NCBI RefSeq assembly: GCF_018129985.1
Contig: NZ_JAFCKT010000006.1
Span: 1-64,000, forward strand
DNA from: Bradyrhizobium sp. SZCCT0148
Lineage (GTDB): Bacteria; Pseudomonadota; Alphaproteobacteria; Rhizobiales; Xanthobacteraceae
DNA length: 64,000 nucleotides
Direction of reading: 5' to 3'
The position numbers and the translations under genes were made by a program. Shown here piece after piece: positions 50,177 to 59,192 of the stretch; the first letter of the stretch is position 1; each line of letters starts with the position of its first letter. The notes under the pieces are model-generated. The model had not been told where the DNA came from, ran no database searches, and saw nothing but the letters and a program-made list of their open reading frames with translations.

Positions 50177-53100
50177 CTAACCACCCGCCCAGACGTCGAG
50201 CACATAGCGGTTCGTCGTGCCCATCTCCTCGATCCAGCGCGCACCGGCCGCCGCATCGCCGCCGCTCTTCTCGCGATAGATCGCGACCAGTGCCGCCTTC
50301 ACGTCAGGCTCCATCCTGCCGCCGTCGCCGCAGACATAGACGATTGCGCCTTGCTCGATCAGCGGCCAGACCTTGTCTTTCTGCGCGGCAAGCACGTGCT
50401 GCACATAGGTCTTCGGACCCTCCGCGCGCGAGAACGCCGTGAACAGCTCGGTGATGCCCCCCGCCGCCAGCGCCTTGAGTTCGTCCGCATAAAGGAAATC
50501 TTGGTCGGGATGGCGGCAACCGAAGAACAGGATTGCAGGTCCGAGGGTGGCCCCCTTCGCCTTGCGCGCGGCGCGTTCCTGGAGGAAGCCGCGGAATGGC
50601 GCAAGGCCGGTGCCCGGGCCGATCATGATGATCGGCACCGACGGGTCGTCGGGAAGCCGGAAGCCGGCCTTTGTCTCGCGCACGGTGGCGTAGATCGTAT
50701 CGCCCACACGCCGATTGGCGAGATAGTTCGAGCAGATGCCTTTGTAGATGCCGCGCCCCGAGGCGGCCGGACTTTCCACCACGCCGACGGTGATGCTGCA
50801 GCGCGCCGGATCCACCGAGGGTGAGGACGAGATCGAGTAATAGCGCGGCGCCAGCAGCGAAAGCATTTCGAGATAGGCGTGGAACGGCAATTCGCAGGCG
50901 GGATGCTCCAGCAGCAAATCGAATACCGATTTGCGTCTGGCCAGGATTTCGCTGCGGTAACGCTCGAGCGTCTCAGGCTCTTCGCCGACGAAGCCCAGCA
51001 GCTTCGGCTTGGTGACCGGGCAGCGCGTATGATCTGCCATGATCTGGATCTGCTTGCGCGTCGCAACCTGCTGCAGCTCGACGAACTCGCTGAGCAGGCG
51101 GCCGACTGACACCGCATCTCCCACCGGCAGCTGTGCGCGGCGGCCCTCGGCAACCTGCAGCCTGATCTGGTCGGCCGGCAGGAAGCCGAAGCGGCGGGCG
51201 ACTGAATCCACCAGCGTCGGATCGTTGCGGGGGACGACGCTGAGGTGATCACCGACCCGGTAGCTGACGTTGGACGGCAGCTGCACCTCGATATGGCGCG
51301 TCGAACGCTCCGACGGATGGGACCCGGCCTTGTTCTGGAGTTCGTCGTTGGCGAGCACCTTCATCGCGACCGCACCGCCTTGCGCCACGATGGTGTTGAC
51401 AGCGGTCGACGCTACCGGCTCGATCGCATAGAGCGGGTCGTCCTCGGCTGTGCGGGTGAAATTCCAGTCGATACCGAATTCCTTGGTCGCGACCTGCGCG
51501 GCCGCCGGGAACCATTTCTGGAACTGGCCGTCCAGATCGCTGCGCGCGTCGCCCTCGCCGCGCGGATAGACCGCGCGCGCGCCATGCGCCGACAACTGCT
51601 CGTCGATCAGGCGCGGCACCGATTGATAGGTCGCAGCCCAGTCGCTGTTGCCGCAGCCGAACACGGCGTAGCGCACGCCGGCAAAGGCGTCCTTCGGCAA
51701 GTCGCTGCCGAGCCACTTGACGAACTGCGTCGCATTGTCCGGCGGCGCGCCGTTGTAGGAGGCGCAGATGATCAGCACGCCGCCCTCCTGCGGCAGCTTG
51801 CCGACGTAATCGTCGAGCGGCCCGAGATGCACGGCAAAGCCGTTGATCTCGGCGAGATCGGCCATGCGCGTTGCGAGCTCTTCCGCCGTGCCGAGATTGG
51901 AGCCGTAGAGCACCAGCATCGGCGTGTTGTGGCCGGGCCGCGCCGTCGGCTGGCGCGGCGCCTTCGGCGCTGAACTTGATGCTACAATCGGCCCGCCATA
52001 GGTTCCGCGCTCGCGATCGGCGCGCGGACGGACCTTGATCTTGAAGCCTTCCGGCTTCATCGTCAGCGTTTCCTTCAAATGCATCTGATAGCGCTGATGG
52101 TCGATCAGCTTGAAGCGCTGCAGGATCATGCCGAGCGCCAGCGCCGCCTCGTGCATGGCAAAGCCGCGGCCGATGCAGGCGCGCTGACCATTGCCGAACG
52201 GCTTCCAGGCATTGACCGGCCGCTTGGCTTCCGCCTCGCGGCTGAAATTCTCGGGATCGAACGCATCCGGATTGGGCCCCCACACGCTGGGATCCCGATG
52301 CAGCGCCGTCACCAGGATGGTGGTGAAGGTTCCCTTCCGGAGCTTGTACTTGCCGCCACCGAGCGTCTCGTCGTTCAGCGGCGAGATGCCGTAGGCCGGC
52401 GCCGGCGGCCAGAGCCGCAGCGCCTCCTTCAGAATCTGCGTGATGTAGGTCAGCTGCGTGACCTGCTGGTAGGTCGGCCTGGCGTTGACATCGGGGCCGA
52501 AGACACGATCGACCTCGTCATAGGCCTTTTTGAGGATCTCCGGATGCTTGAGCAGCGCATAGAGCGTGTAGGACAACAGCCCGCTGGTGGTCTCGTGGCC
52601 CGCGATCAGGAAGGTGTTGATCTGGTAGCGGATGTTGACGTCGTCGAGCTGCTCGCCGGTCGCGCGGTCGACGCCGGTCATCATCGCCGCCAGCATGTCC
52701 TTCTTGTCGTCGATCGCCTCTGCGCTCTTGCGACGCTCGGCGATGATCTCGTCGACCATCTTGTTCATGAAAGCGACGTCTTCGACGAGGGTCTTGCGCC
52801 GCTTCTGCATCCAGATCTGCTCGAACGGCAGGCCGCGAGTCATCATGATGGTTTCGAGCGAGCGCACCAGCGACTCGACGTAGGGGTGATAGTCGCTGCG
52901 GTAGAAGGAATTGAAGCGGTAGTCGAAACCGCATAGACCGATCGTGTCCAGCGTCAGCGCCGTCATATCATGGACGACGTCGATTTCGTCGTCGGCGTTG
53001 AGCCGCTCCCATTTCTGGACGAGCTGCTCGGCGATATCGACCATGCTGGGATGATAAGACTGCATGGCGCGGTTGCCGAACGGCTGTAGCAGGATGTTGT

Positions 53101-53413
53101 GCGCCTTGCTCCAGTTCGGCTCCCTGGTATCCGCGGTAAACAGGCCGTCGCCGCCGACCGCACGCACACGCCGCAGCGCGCCGCGCACCGTCTTGTCGAA
53201 GCGCTTTTCGTCGGAGAGCTCGTCGACCAGATCGTGTCCGGAGACGACGACGATCGGAGAACCCATCATGTCGAGCCAGAAGATCGGACCCAGTTCCTTG
53301 GCGAGCCGCGTCAAATGTTGCACGGGTGCGGCCGAATCCAGCGACAGCATGTTGCCGACCACCGGCTTGGTCGGCGGATGCGGGATCGGGTCCAGACGGT
53401 TCTTGGATGACAT
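50177..53413 (-). CDS. Self-sufficient cytochrome P450 / NADPH-P450 reductase (CYP102 family)
   Basis: 1078-residue fusion like P450 BM3 (about 1050). The P450 domain (1-~470) has the I-helix AGHETT (271-276), ExxR in KEALRLWPP (E330/R333), and heme loop FGNGQRACIG with Cys413. The reductase has an FMN domain from about 500 (LYGSNLGTAEELA), then FAD and NADPH domains with YYSISSSP and GPGTGLAPFRGF, ending in DVWAGG with the penultimate-region Trp as in BM3. BM3 Phe87 is kept as Phe92. The BM3 carboxylate anchor residues Arg47 and Tyr51 align with Ser52 and Val56. It should hydroxylate or epoxidise fatty-acid-like substrates. The ATG at 53413 follows GGGGGA. Confidence 0.95.
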   Translation of the reverse strand: MSSKNRLDPIPHPPTKPVVGNMLSLDSAAPVQHLTRLAKELGPIFWLDMMGSPIVVVSGHDLVDELSDEKRFDKTVRGALRRVRAVGGDGLFTADTREPNWSKAHNILLQPFGNRAMQSYHPSMVDIAEQLVQKWERLNADDEIDVVHDMTALTLDTIGLCGFDYRFNSFYRSDYHPYVESLVRSLETIMMTRGLPFEQIWMQKRRKTLVEDVAFMNKMVDEIIAERRKSAEAIDDKKDMLAAMMTGVDRATGEQLDDVNIRYQINTFLIAGHETTSGLLSYTLYALLKHPEILKKAYDEVDRVFGPDVNARPTYQQVTQLTYITQILKEALRLWPPAPAYGISPLNDETLGGGKYKLRKGTFTTILVTALHRDPSVWGPNPDAFDPENFSREAEAKRPVNAWKPFGNGQRACIGRGFAMHEAALALGMILQRFKLIDHQRYQMHLKETLTMKPEGFKIKVRPRADRERGTYGGPIVASSSAPKAPRQPTARPGHNTPMLVLYGSNLGTAEELATRMADLAEINGFAVHLGPLDDYVGKLPQEGGVLIICASYNGAPPDNATQFVKWLGSDLPKDAFAGVRYAVFGCGNSDWAATYQSVPRLIDEQLSAHGARAVYPRGEGDARSDLDGQFQKWFPAAAQVATKEFGIDWNFTRTAEDDPLYAIEPVASTAVNTIVAQGGAVAMKVLANDELQNKAGSHPSERSTRHIEVQLPSNVSYRVGDHLSVVPRNDPTLVDSVARRFGFLPADQIRLQVAEGRRAQLPVGDAVSVGRLLSEFVELQQVATRKQIQIMADHTRCPVTKPKLLGFVGEEPETLERYRSEILARRKSVFDLLLEHPACELPFHAYLEMLSLLAPRYYSISSSPSVDPARCSITVGVVESPAASGRGIYKGICSNYLANRRVGDTIYATVRETKAGFRLPDDPSVPIIMIGPGTGLAPFRGFLQERAARKAKGATLGPAILFFGCRHPDQDFLYADELKALAAGGITELFTAFSRAEGPKTYVQHVLAAQKDKVWPLIEQGAIVYVCGDGGRMEPDVKAALVAIYREKSGGDAAAGARWIEEMGTTNRYVLDVWAGG

Positions 53414-53440
53414 CGAAATGTAGTCCCCCTGCCTCAATGT

Positions 53441-53526
53441 CGTCATTGCGAGCGAAGCAAAGCAATCCGGGATCTTTCCGCGGAGGCCGTCTGGAAAGCT
53501 TCGTCGCTTAGCTCCTCGCAATGACG
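53441..53526. repeat. Dispersed palindromic repeat, family A, copy 4
   Basis: Starts CGTCATTGCGAGCG and ends CTCCTCGCAATGACG. It fills the gap between the epoxide hydrolase stop and the CYP102 start. Its position just 28 bases ahead of the CYP102 start codon means it could lower read-through into that gene or hold its promoter. Confidence 0.8.
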
Positions 53527-53527
53527 G

Positions 53528-54523
53528 TTAGCCAAAACGCCTTCTACGCCATTCGATCAGCTTGGCGCTGACCTCTTCCGGCTTCTCCTGCTGCGTCCAA
53601 TGGCCGCTGTCCTTTACCAGATACTTCTCGAGATCGTCGATCAGCTTCTCCATGCCGTCGGCCGCCGACGGCGGCAGCACGGCATCGTTCTCCGCCATGA
53701 TCATCAACGACGGCACATGGATGTGATGATCCAGCCCCTTCGCGCGCTCCCAGTTGCGGGTGAAGTTGCGATACCAGTTGATGCCGCCGGTGAAGCCGGT
53801 CTTCGTGAACGTATCGACGAACACCTTCTTCTCGTCGGCCGACAGGATCGGCGTGCGCGGATCGACTTTGGCGTCATAGGCCGCGATCATCTGCGGGAAG
53901 GCGAGATTGGTCTTGGACGAAGCGCCGATGCCTGCAATCGGCGGTTCGTCCGGCTTCGCCGCCGGCCGCGGCATCGGCTTGCGCATGAAGGCGTCGAAGG
54001 TCTGCTCGACGCGGCTGCCGAAGATCCTGTCCGGCTCGCGCGCCGGATCCTGGAACTGCACGATGTACATCTGGTCGCCGAAGCGCTGGCGGAAAAGCGC
54101 AATGGGGTCGATCGGCGCGCGGTCCCAATGCGGAGTATTGACGCCGACGACACCGGCGACGCGCGAGGGGTGCCGCAGCGGCATCTGCCAGACCACGAAG
54201 CCGCCCCAGTCGTGGCCGACGAAGATCGCCTTGTCGATCCCGAGATGGTCGAGCAGCCCGACGAGATCGCCGGTCAGATGCTCCATGTCGTAATCTTCGA
54301 CCGCCTCGGGCCGGTCGGTCGCGCCATAGCCGCGCTGGTCCGGCGCGATCACGCGAATGCCGGCCTCGCTCAGCGCCTTGATCTGGTGGCGCCAGGAGAA
54401 AGCGAGCTCGGGCCAGCCGTGACACAGCACGACCGGAGGCTTGTCGTCTGCCGGGCCTGCCTCGTAATAGCCCATGCGGATTCCGTTCGTCGTCGCGAAC
54501 TTGAGCGGCGGCATTTCGATCAT
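53528..54523 (-). CDS. Epoxide hydrolase-like alpha/beta hydrolase
   Basis: 331 residues from the ATG at 54523. It carries the epoxide hydrolase HGWPE oxyanion motif, the nucleophile Asp in GHDWGG, DQRGYGATDRP, and the catalytic His in DSGHWTQQEKP. Such enzymes add water to epoxides to give diols. It lies 10 bases behind the WS/DGAT gene and directly upstream of the CYP102 gene, suggesting use on epoxidised fatty acids or lipids. Confidence 0.92.
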   Translation of the reverse strand: MIEMPPLKFATTNGIRMGYYEAGPADDKPPVVLCHGWPELAFSWRHQIKALSEAGIRVIAPDQRGYGATDRPEAVEDYDMEHLTGDLVGLLDHLGIDKAIFVGHDWGGFVVWQMPLRHPSRVAGVVGVNTPHWDRAPIDPIALFRQRFGDQMYIVQFQDPAREPDRIFGSRVEQTFDAFMRKPMPRPAAKPDEPPIAGIGASSKTNLAFPQMIAAYDAKVDPRTPILSADEKKVFVDTFTKTGFTGGINWYRNFTRNWERAKGLDHHIHVPSLMIMAENDAVLPPSAADGMEKLIDDLEKYLVKDSGHWTQQEKPEEVSAKLIEWRRRRFG

Positions 54524-54533
54524 TGAGACATTC

Positions 54534-56084
54534 CTATTCGGCAGCGCCCTTGATATCCGCCACCGGCGGGGCGTAGGCCGCCTCCAGCGCGGCAAACTCT
54601 TCCGGCAGCATGTCGCACATCACCTGCACATGCGGAATGATGTTGGCGCCGACGATGAAGCCGAAATCGAGCTGGTCGCGGTAGCTCTGCACGGTGATGT
54701 TGAGCGCCTGCCCGTGCGTCGAGATCGACACCGGGAAGATGTGCAATAGCTCCGCGCCGGCCGCATAAAGCGTCTGGCGCGGCCCCGGCACGTTGGACAC
54801 GGTGATGTTGGCGGCCGGCGGCAGCACGTCCGACAGGTTCGAGCGGCTGTAGAGCAGCGCCAGGATCTGCACCATCATCGGCGCGCCCAGCATCGAGATG
54901 TTGGAGACCTGGGGCATCAGCGCGCGCAGCGGATGCGACATCTCCTTGGACTTGGTCGATTGCGCGATGATGGCCTCCAGCCGCGCCTTGGGATCGTCGA
55001 TGTTGGTCGCGATCGCGCAGATCATGCCGAACACCTGGTTGTTGGCCTCGGTGTTGCCCTCCTCGCGCAGCGAGATCGGAACCGCCGCCGTCAGCGATTT
55101 CGCCGGCAGCGTGCCATATTGCAGCAGGTAGCGCCGGACCACGCCGGAGGCGAGCGCCAGCACGACATCGTTGAGTTTGCCACCGGCCTGCTTGGCCAGC
55201 GCCTTCGCCCGCGACAGCGGAATCGACACGCCGGCAAAACTTCGCTCCGAGGAGATGGTCTTGTTGAGCATGGTCGGCGGCGACACCATGCTGGCGAGGC
55301 TCTCGCGCGATTTGGGATCGGCGACCTTGCCGAGCACGTCGGATACGCTCTTGAGCACGGTCGGGATGTTGCCGGCGAAGCGCACCGCGCTCTCGATCTG
55401 GTACATCGCGTTATCGAACAGGATCGAGCCGATGTCGCTCTTGCCGGTGCGCGGCAGTTGCAGGTTCTTCGCGGCCGCCGACGCGTCGAGCGGCTGGGTG
55501 AAGAGCTGCTGATAGGAATCAAGCAGATTGGCGGCGATGTCCCGCGGTTCCTGTCCCGACTTGGTGCCTGCCGCCGGCGGCTCGACCTTTCGCGGGATCG
55601 GCGAGATATCGTAGATCATATTGGTGAGTGCCGCGCCGGCGCCGCCGTCGATGGCGGCGTGGTGCATCTTGGAATAGAGCCCGACCTCGTTGTCCTTCAT
55701 GCCCTCAAACACGTAGAATTCCCAAAGCGGGCGCGCGCGGTTCAACAACTTGGCGTGCATCCAGCCGACGATGCGCTCGAGCGTGGCGCGGTCGCGTGGC
55801 TGCGGCAGGCTGGCCCGGAAGATATGGCGGTCGATGTCGAACTGATCGTCCTCGACCCAGGAGGGATGATCGATGTCGAGCGGCGCCTTCTCCAGGCGCG
55901 CTTTGAGGATCGGCGCGATGTGCAGGCGCGAGACGATCATCGCCTTGAAGTCTTCGAAGAAGTCGCCCTTGTAGTCATCGGGCAGGCGAAAGATCGCCAT
56001 GCTCCCGACATGCATCGGCATCTCCGGCGTTTCCAAATAGAGAAACGACGCGTCCAGCGACGACAGCTTCTTACCGTCAGCCAT
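54534..56084 (-). CDS. Wax ester synthase / diacylglycerol acyltransferase (WS/DGAT)
   Basis: 516-residue acyltransferase that joins acyl-CoA to a fatty alcohol or diacylglycerol, making storage wax ester or triacylglycerol. The active-site motif HHAAIDG lies at 141-147, with SSLDASFLYLETPEMPMHVG at the N terminus and NITVSNVPGPRQ toward the C terminus, all typical. The ATG at 56084 has GGGAGGGAA upstream. It precedes the epoxide hydrolase gene at 10 bases. Confidence 0.93.
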   Translation of the reverse strand: MADGKKLSSLDASFLYLETPEMPMHVGSMAIFRLPDDYKGDFFEDFKAMIVSRLHIAPILKARLEKAPLDIDHPSWVEDDQFDIDRHIFRASLPQPRDRATLERIVGWMHAKLLNRARPLWEFYVFEGMKDNEVGLYSKMHHAAIDGGAGAALTNMIYDISPIPRKVEPPAAGTKSGQEPRDIAANLLDSYQQLFTQPLDASAAAKNLQLPRTGKSDIGSILFDNAMYQIESAVRFAGNIPTVLKSVSDVLGKVADPKSRESLASMVSPPTMLNKTISSERSFAGVSIPLSRAKALAKQAGGKLNDVVLALASGVVRRYLLQYGTLPAKSLTAAVPISLREEGNTEANNQVFGMICAIATNIDDPKARLEAIIAQSTKSKEMSHPLRALMPQVSNISMLGAPMMVQILALLYSRSNLSDVLPPAANITVSNVPGPRQTLYAAGAELLHIFPVSISTHGQALNITVQSYRDQLDFGFIVGANIIPHVQVMCDMLPEEFAALEAAYAPPVADIKGAAE

Positions 56085-56130
56085 GGTTCCCTCCCGCAGC
56101 AATCGACGGGCGCCTTGCCGGCGCTTCTCG

Positions 56131-56931
56131 TCAGGCCGATATTGCCTGTTCCGGCGGGGCATATGCAATGGCAAACGGCCCTGTCCGGTCAAATGGCGAG
56201 AATTCCCCTTCCGGTTGCGCCAGGCGATCGGCCACGGCCCACAGCGCCGCGGGGTTGACGCCGAGCCCAAGATGGCTCGCCAAGTGAATTTCGATGTTCT
56301 CGGCGCGGTCTGACGGACGCAGCAGGCAGGTCCGCCAGTTCACGACACCGTCGGCCCGCGAATAGATCGATGTCGCCGGCACCGGCAGATCGCCGGCGAT
56401 CGCCTCGCGCAGTTCGGCGAAATCCTCGACCCGCTCGCCGGACAGCGCCTCGTAGAGCCGCGTGGCGTTGGTCGCCCGCACGTCGTTGGCAAACGGGCTG
56501 CCGAGCGTGACGACATTACGGACCATGTCGGGCGCCTGGAGCGCGAGATCGCGGGCATAGACGCCACCGAGGCTCCATCCCACCAGACTGACCTTGCGTC
56601 CGCTCGCAGCATGGATTTCGGCCAGACGCGCGCGCAGCGACTCCCGCATCCGGCCGAGACCGCCGAGATTGCGGCCCATCCGCCAGGCATGTGCCTGATA
56701 GCCGAGCGCGCCGAGATAGCGCCGCATCGGCGCCATCGAGAGGTCACTGGCGAGAAAGCCCGGTAGCGCCAGCACCGCATGACCGTCGCCCCTGGGCGCG
56801 CGCATCAGGACCGGCGAAAGCAGCAGGCTCGCATTGAATTCGAACAGGCCGCGCGCTTCAGCGAGCAACAGGGCAAGGCCCGGCGGACGAAGCCCGCCCG
56901 ACGCCTGCGGCCCCTTCGGCCCGGACGGCAT
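56131..56931 (-). CDS. Alpha/beta hydrolase (paralogue of 43116-43886)
   Basis: 266 residues. Core motifs RAPRGDGHAVLALPGFLASD and LVGWSLGGVYARDLA mirror the hydrolase at 43116-43886. Its ATG overlaps the stop of the DUF6489-like gene by one base, and it lies 46 bases before the WS/DGAT gene, so the order is small protein - hydrolase - WS/DGAT - epoxide hydrolase. A lipid esterase role is likely but unproven. Confidence 0.88.
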   Translation of the reverse strand: MPSGPKGPQASGGLRPPGLALLLAEARGLFEFNASLLLSPVLMRAPRGDGHAVLALPGFLASDLSMAPMRRYLGALGYQAHAWRMGRNLGGLGRMRESLRARLAEIHAASGRKVSLVGWSLGGVYARDLALQAPDMVRNVVTLGSPFANDVRATNATRLYEALSGERVEDFAELREAIAGDLPVPATSIYSRADGVVNWRTCLLRPSDRAENIEIHLASHLGLGVNPAALWAVADRLAQPEGEFSPFDRTGPFAIAYAPPEQAISA

Positions 56932-57188
56932 TATTTCTTCTTGTCGCTGTTGCGCGTGCCGCCAAGGCCCGCCATCGTCACGAACATGTCCTGAAACCGC
57001 TCGGCGATCTTGGGATCGAAGGTGAACCAGCTCTGGATCAGCGATTCCGGAGAGACCTTGTCGATATTGGACATCATCTGCTGCTGCAGCTTGTCCATCA
57101 CCGCGGTCTGCATCGGCATCACGTCGGGCAGTCCGAAGAACTGGCGAGCCTCGAGGGGGGTGCAGTCGATCTCAATATTAACTTTCAT
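56931..57188 (-). CDS. Small conserved protein (DUF6489-like)
   Basis: 85 residues from the ATG at 57188 with GGAGGGG upstream, a very strong ribosome-binding site. The sequence MKVNIEIDCTPLEARQFFGL and FTFDPKIAERFQDMF is typical of a small rhizobial family. It is acidic-helical with no membrane segment. It is the first gene of the lipid operon. Its link to WS/DGAT and the mention of a phasin-like Phe-Gln-rich helix make a granule-related role conceivable, but this is speculation. Confidence 0.75.
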   Translation of the reverse strand: MKVNIEIDCTPLEARQFFGLPDVMPMQTAVMDKLQQQMMSNIDKVSPESLIQSWFTFDPKIAERFQDMFVTMAGLGGTRNSDKKK

Positions 57189-57577
57189 GTCCCCTCCGGA
57201 AGAGATTCGAACGGCGTCACACAGTATCACCGCGACATGGCGTGCGACGCAAGCGACCTGAGACCAGGGCCGGACGCCGGCTTCCGCTATCGGCGGATAT
57301 GGTCAATCAACTCGTCCCGCCGCATCAGCACTCCGCCAGGCGGCCTGCGGGGTTGTTTCCGCGTTTATTCCCGGAGACTTCACAGGCCGAAAGTCGAATT
57401 TCGCCCTTATGCCTCTCACCCCTAATTTGTCGGTCAGCATTGCTGCACAGCGGTGCAACTTGGCGCGTTCCTTGCTGGAATGGCGCTTGCACGGGTCGAG
57501 AACTCTGGGCAACATGGATCGATAAACCCCGCCGAACAATCAAGAATGACGGTGCGGGCGAGTGGAGAGGGTCAAGA
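57189..57577. other. Divergent intergenic region with sigma-54 promoter
   Basis: 389 bases without a convincing gene, between the DUF6489-like gene (minus strand) and the peptide-binding-protein gene (plus strand). The right part holds the sigma-54 promoter at 57461-57476 with TGCAC-AGCG-GTGCA just upstream (57444-57457). The left part (57189-57440) should hold the promoter of the minus-strand lipid operon; nothing clear was recognised there. Confidence 0.6.
57461..57476 (+). promoter_or_regulatory. Sigma-54 promoter of the peptide ABC transporter operon
   Basis: TGGCGCG-N4-TTGCT matches the RpoN consensus TGGCACG-N4-TTGCW at all key positions (GG at -24, GC at -12, correct spacing). It lies about 100 bases upstream of the binding-protein start. 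RpoN promoters need an enhancer-binding activator; in alphaproteobacteria NtrC and NifA are the common ones. A 14-bp palindrome TGCACAGCGGTGCA lies immediately upstream. Confidence 0.75.
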
Positions 57578-59176
57578 ATGTCAGTCGGACGAAGTCTGTT
57601 TGCGGCGACGCTCGCCGGTGCGCTTGCGTTGACGGTCTCGCCGGCGTCGAGCCAGACGCTGCGCTATGCCAACCAGGGTGAGCTTAAATCGCTCGATCCC
57701 TACACGCTGAACGAGTCGACCACCAGTGCGCATCTCGGCCATGTCTATGAGGGCCTGGTTGCCCGCGGCAAGGACCTGAAGATCATCCCGGCGCTCGCGG
57801 AAAGCTGGGAGACGCCGGAGCCGACGCGCTGGCGCTTTCATCTGAGGAAGGGCGTGAAATTCCACAACGGAGACCCCTTCACTGCCGATGACGTGGTGTT
57901 CTCGGCCGAACGTGTGCGGGCCAAAGGCTCGAATTTCCAGAGCCGGGTTCCGGCCGACGCCAAGGTCATCAAGGTCGACGATTACACCGTCGATTTCGTC
58001 CTGAGCTCGCCCAATCCGATCCTGACGGCACTGTGGGCGACCTGGTACATCATGGACAAGAAATGGGCAGAGGCGAACGATGCAGTGGCACCGACCCCTG
58101 CAGCCGCCACAACCCCGAGCTACGCCTCGCTTCATGAAAACGGCACCGGCGCCTTCATGATCGAGAGCCATCAACCGGGCGTGAAGACCGTCTTCAAGCC
58201 AAACCCGAATTGGTGGCGCAAGCCGGAACATAATCTGAAGGAGATCGTCTTCACGCCGATTGCCAACCCGGCCACGCGTGTTGCGGCCCTGTTGTCCGGC
58301 GAAGTCGACGTGATCGAGCCGGTTCCCGTGCAGGACATCGAGCGCGTCAAAGCGAGCCCGAACGCCACCGTGCTGACGGGACCTGAACTGCGCACCATCT
58401 TCGTCGGTATGGATCAGCTGCGTGACGAGCTGCTCTACTCCAACGTCAAGGGTAAGAATCCGTTCAAGGACGTTCGCGTCCGCGAAGCCGTCTACCGTGC
58501 CATCGATATCGAGCTGATCAAGAATCGCGTCATGCGCGGACTGTCCACTCCGTCCGCCTTGATGGTTGCACCGGAGATCTTTGCCTCGAAGGATTTCACC
58601 AGGCCGAAGTTCGATCCTGACGCCGCCAAGAAGCTCCTTGCCGACGCCGGCTATGCCGAGGGCTTCGAGGTGACGATGGACTGCCCGAACGATCGCTATG
58701 TCAATGACGCAGCGATCTGTCAGGCGATCGTCGGCATGCTCGCCCGCATCAACATCAAGGTCGACCTGCTGGCGCAGCCGAAGGCCCAGTATTTCGCCAA
58801 GGTGCTGAAGCCCGGCGGCTACAAGACCTCGCTGTTCATGCTGGGCTGGACCCCGGATACGCTCGACTCCCAGAATGTGCTGCACGACATCATGGGTTGC
58901 AGGGACGATCCCAAGGATCCGAACCGCGGCGAAGCCAATCTCGCAGGCTATTGCAACAATCAGTTCGACGAGCTCGCCGACAAGGTTCTCGTGGAACCCG
59001 ATGCGACCAAGCGCAATGAGTTGATCAAGCAGGCATTCGAAGTCTCAATGAAGGACTGGGCCTATGTACCGCTGCACCAGCAGGCGCTCGCCTGGGGTGT
59101 CTCAAAGAAAGTCAAGCTGACCCAGCGCGCGGACAACATGGTGATGTTGTATTGGGCGACCAAGGAGGGCGAGTAG
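57578..59176 (+). CDS. Peptide-type ABC transporter substrate-binding protein
   Basis: 532-residue periplasmic binding protein of the SBP_bac_5 (DppA/GsiB/OppA) family. The signal peptide MSVGRSLFAATLAGALALT is followed by mature TLRYANQGELKSLDPY. The family region RWRFHLRKGVKFHNGDPFTADDV is near residue 85. The ATG at 57578 has GGAGAGG upstream. It is the first gene of an importer with two permeases, two ATPases and a gamma-glutamyltranspeptidase, which suggests glutathione, gamma-glutamyl peptide or dipeptide uptake. Confidence 0.93.
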   Translation: MSVGRSLFAATLAGALALTVSPASSQTLRYANQGELKSLDPYTLNESTTSAHLGHVYEGLVARGKDLKIIPALAESWETPEPTRWRFHLRKGVKFHNGDPFTADDVVFSAERVRAKGSNFQSRVPADAKVIKVDDYTVDFVLSSPNPILTALWATWYIMDKKWAEANDAVAPTPAAATTPSYASLHENGTGAFMIESHQPGVKTVFKPNPNWWRKPEHNLKEIVFTPIANPATRVAALLSGEVDVIEPVPVQDIERVKASPNATVLTGPELRTIFVGMDQLRDELLYSNVKGKNPFKDVRVREAVYRAIDIELIKNRVMRGLSTPSALMVAPEIFASKDFTRPKFDPDAAKKLLADAGYAEGFEVTMDCPNDRYVNDAAICQAIVGMLARINIKVDLLAQPKAQYFAKVLKPGGYKTSLFMLGWTPDTLDSQNVLHDIMGCRDDPKDPNRGEANLAGYCNNQFDELADKVLVEPDATKRNELIKQAFEVSMKDWAYVPLHQQALAWGVSKKVKLTQRADNMVMLYWATKEGE

Positions 59177-59192
59177 GTATCGACAAGTTGTG

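Noticed and set aside
54933..56258. 441-codon plus-strand frame opposite the WS/DGAT gene
   Set aside because: Composition and lack of motifs mark it as an antisense shadow; the minus strand carries the HHAAIDG acyltransferase.
57444..57457. TGCACAGCGGTGCA considered as an NtrC site next to the sigma-54 promoter
   Set aside because: The half-sites resemble NtrC boxes, but the whole is 14 bp rather than 17 bp and lies too close to the -24 element for a normal enhancer.
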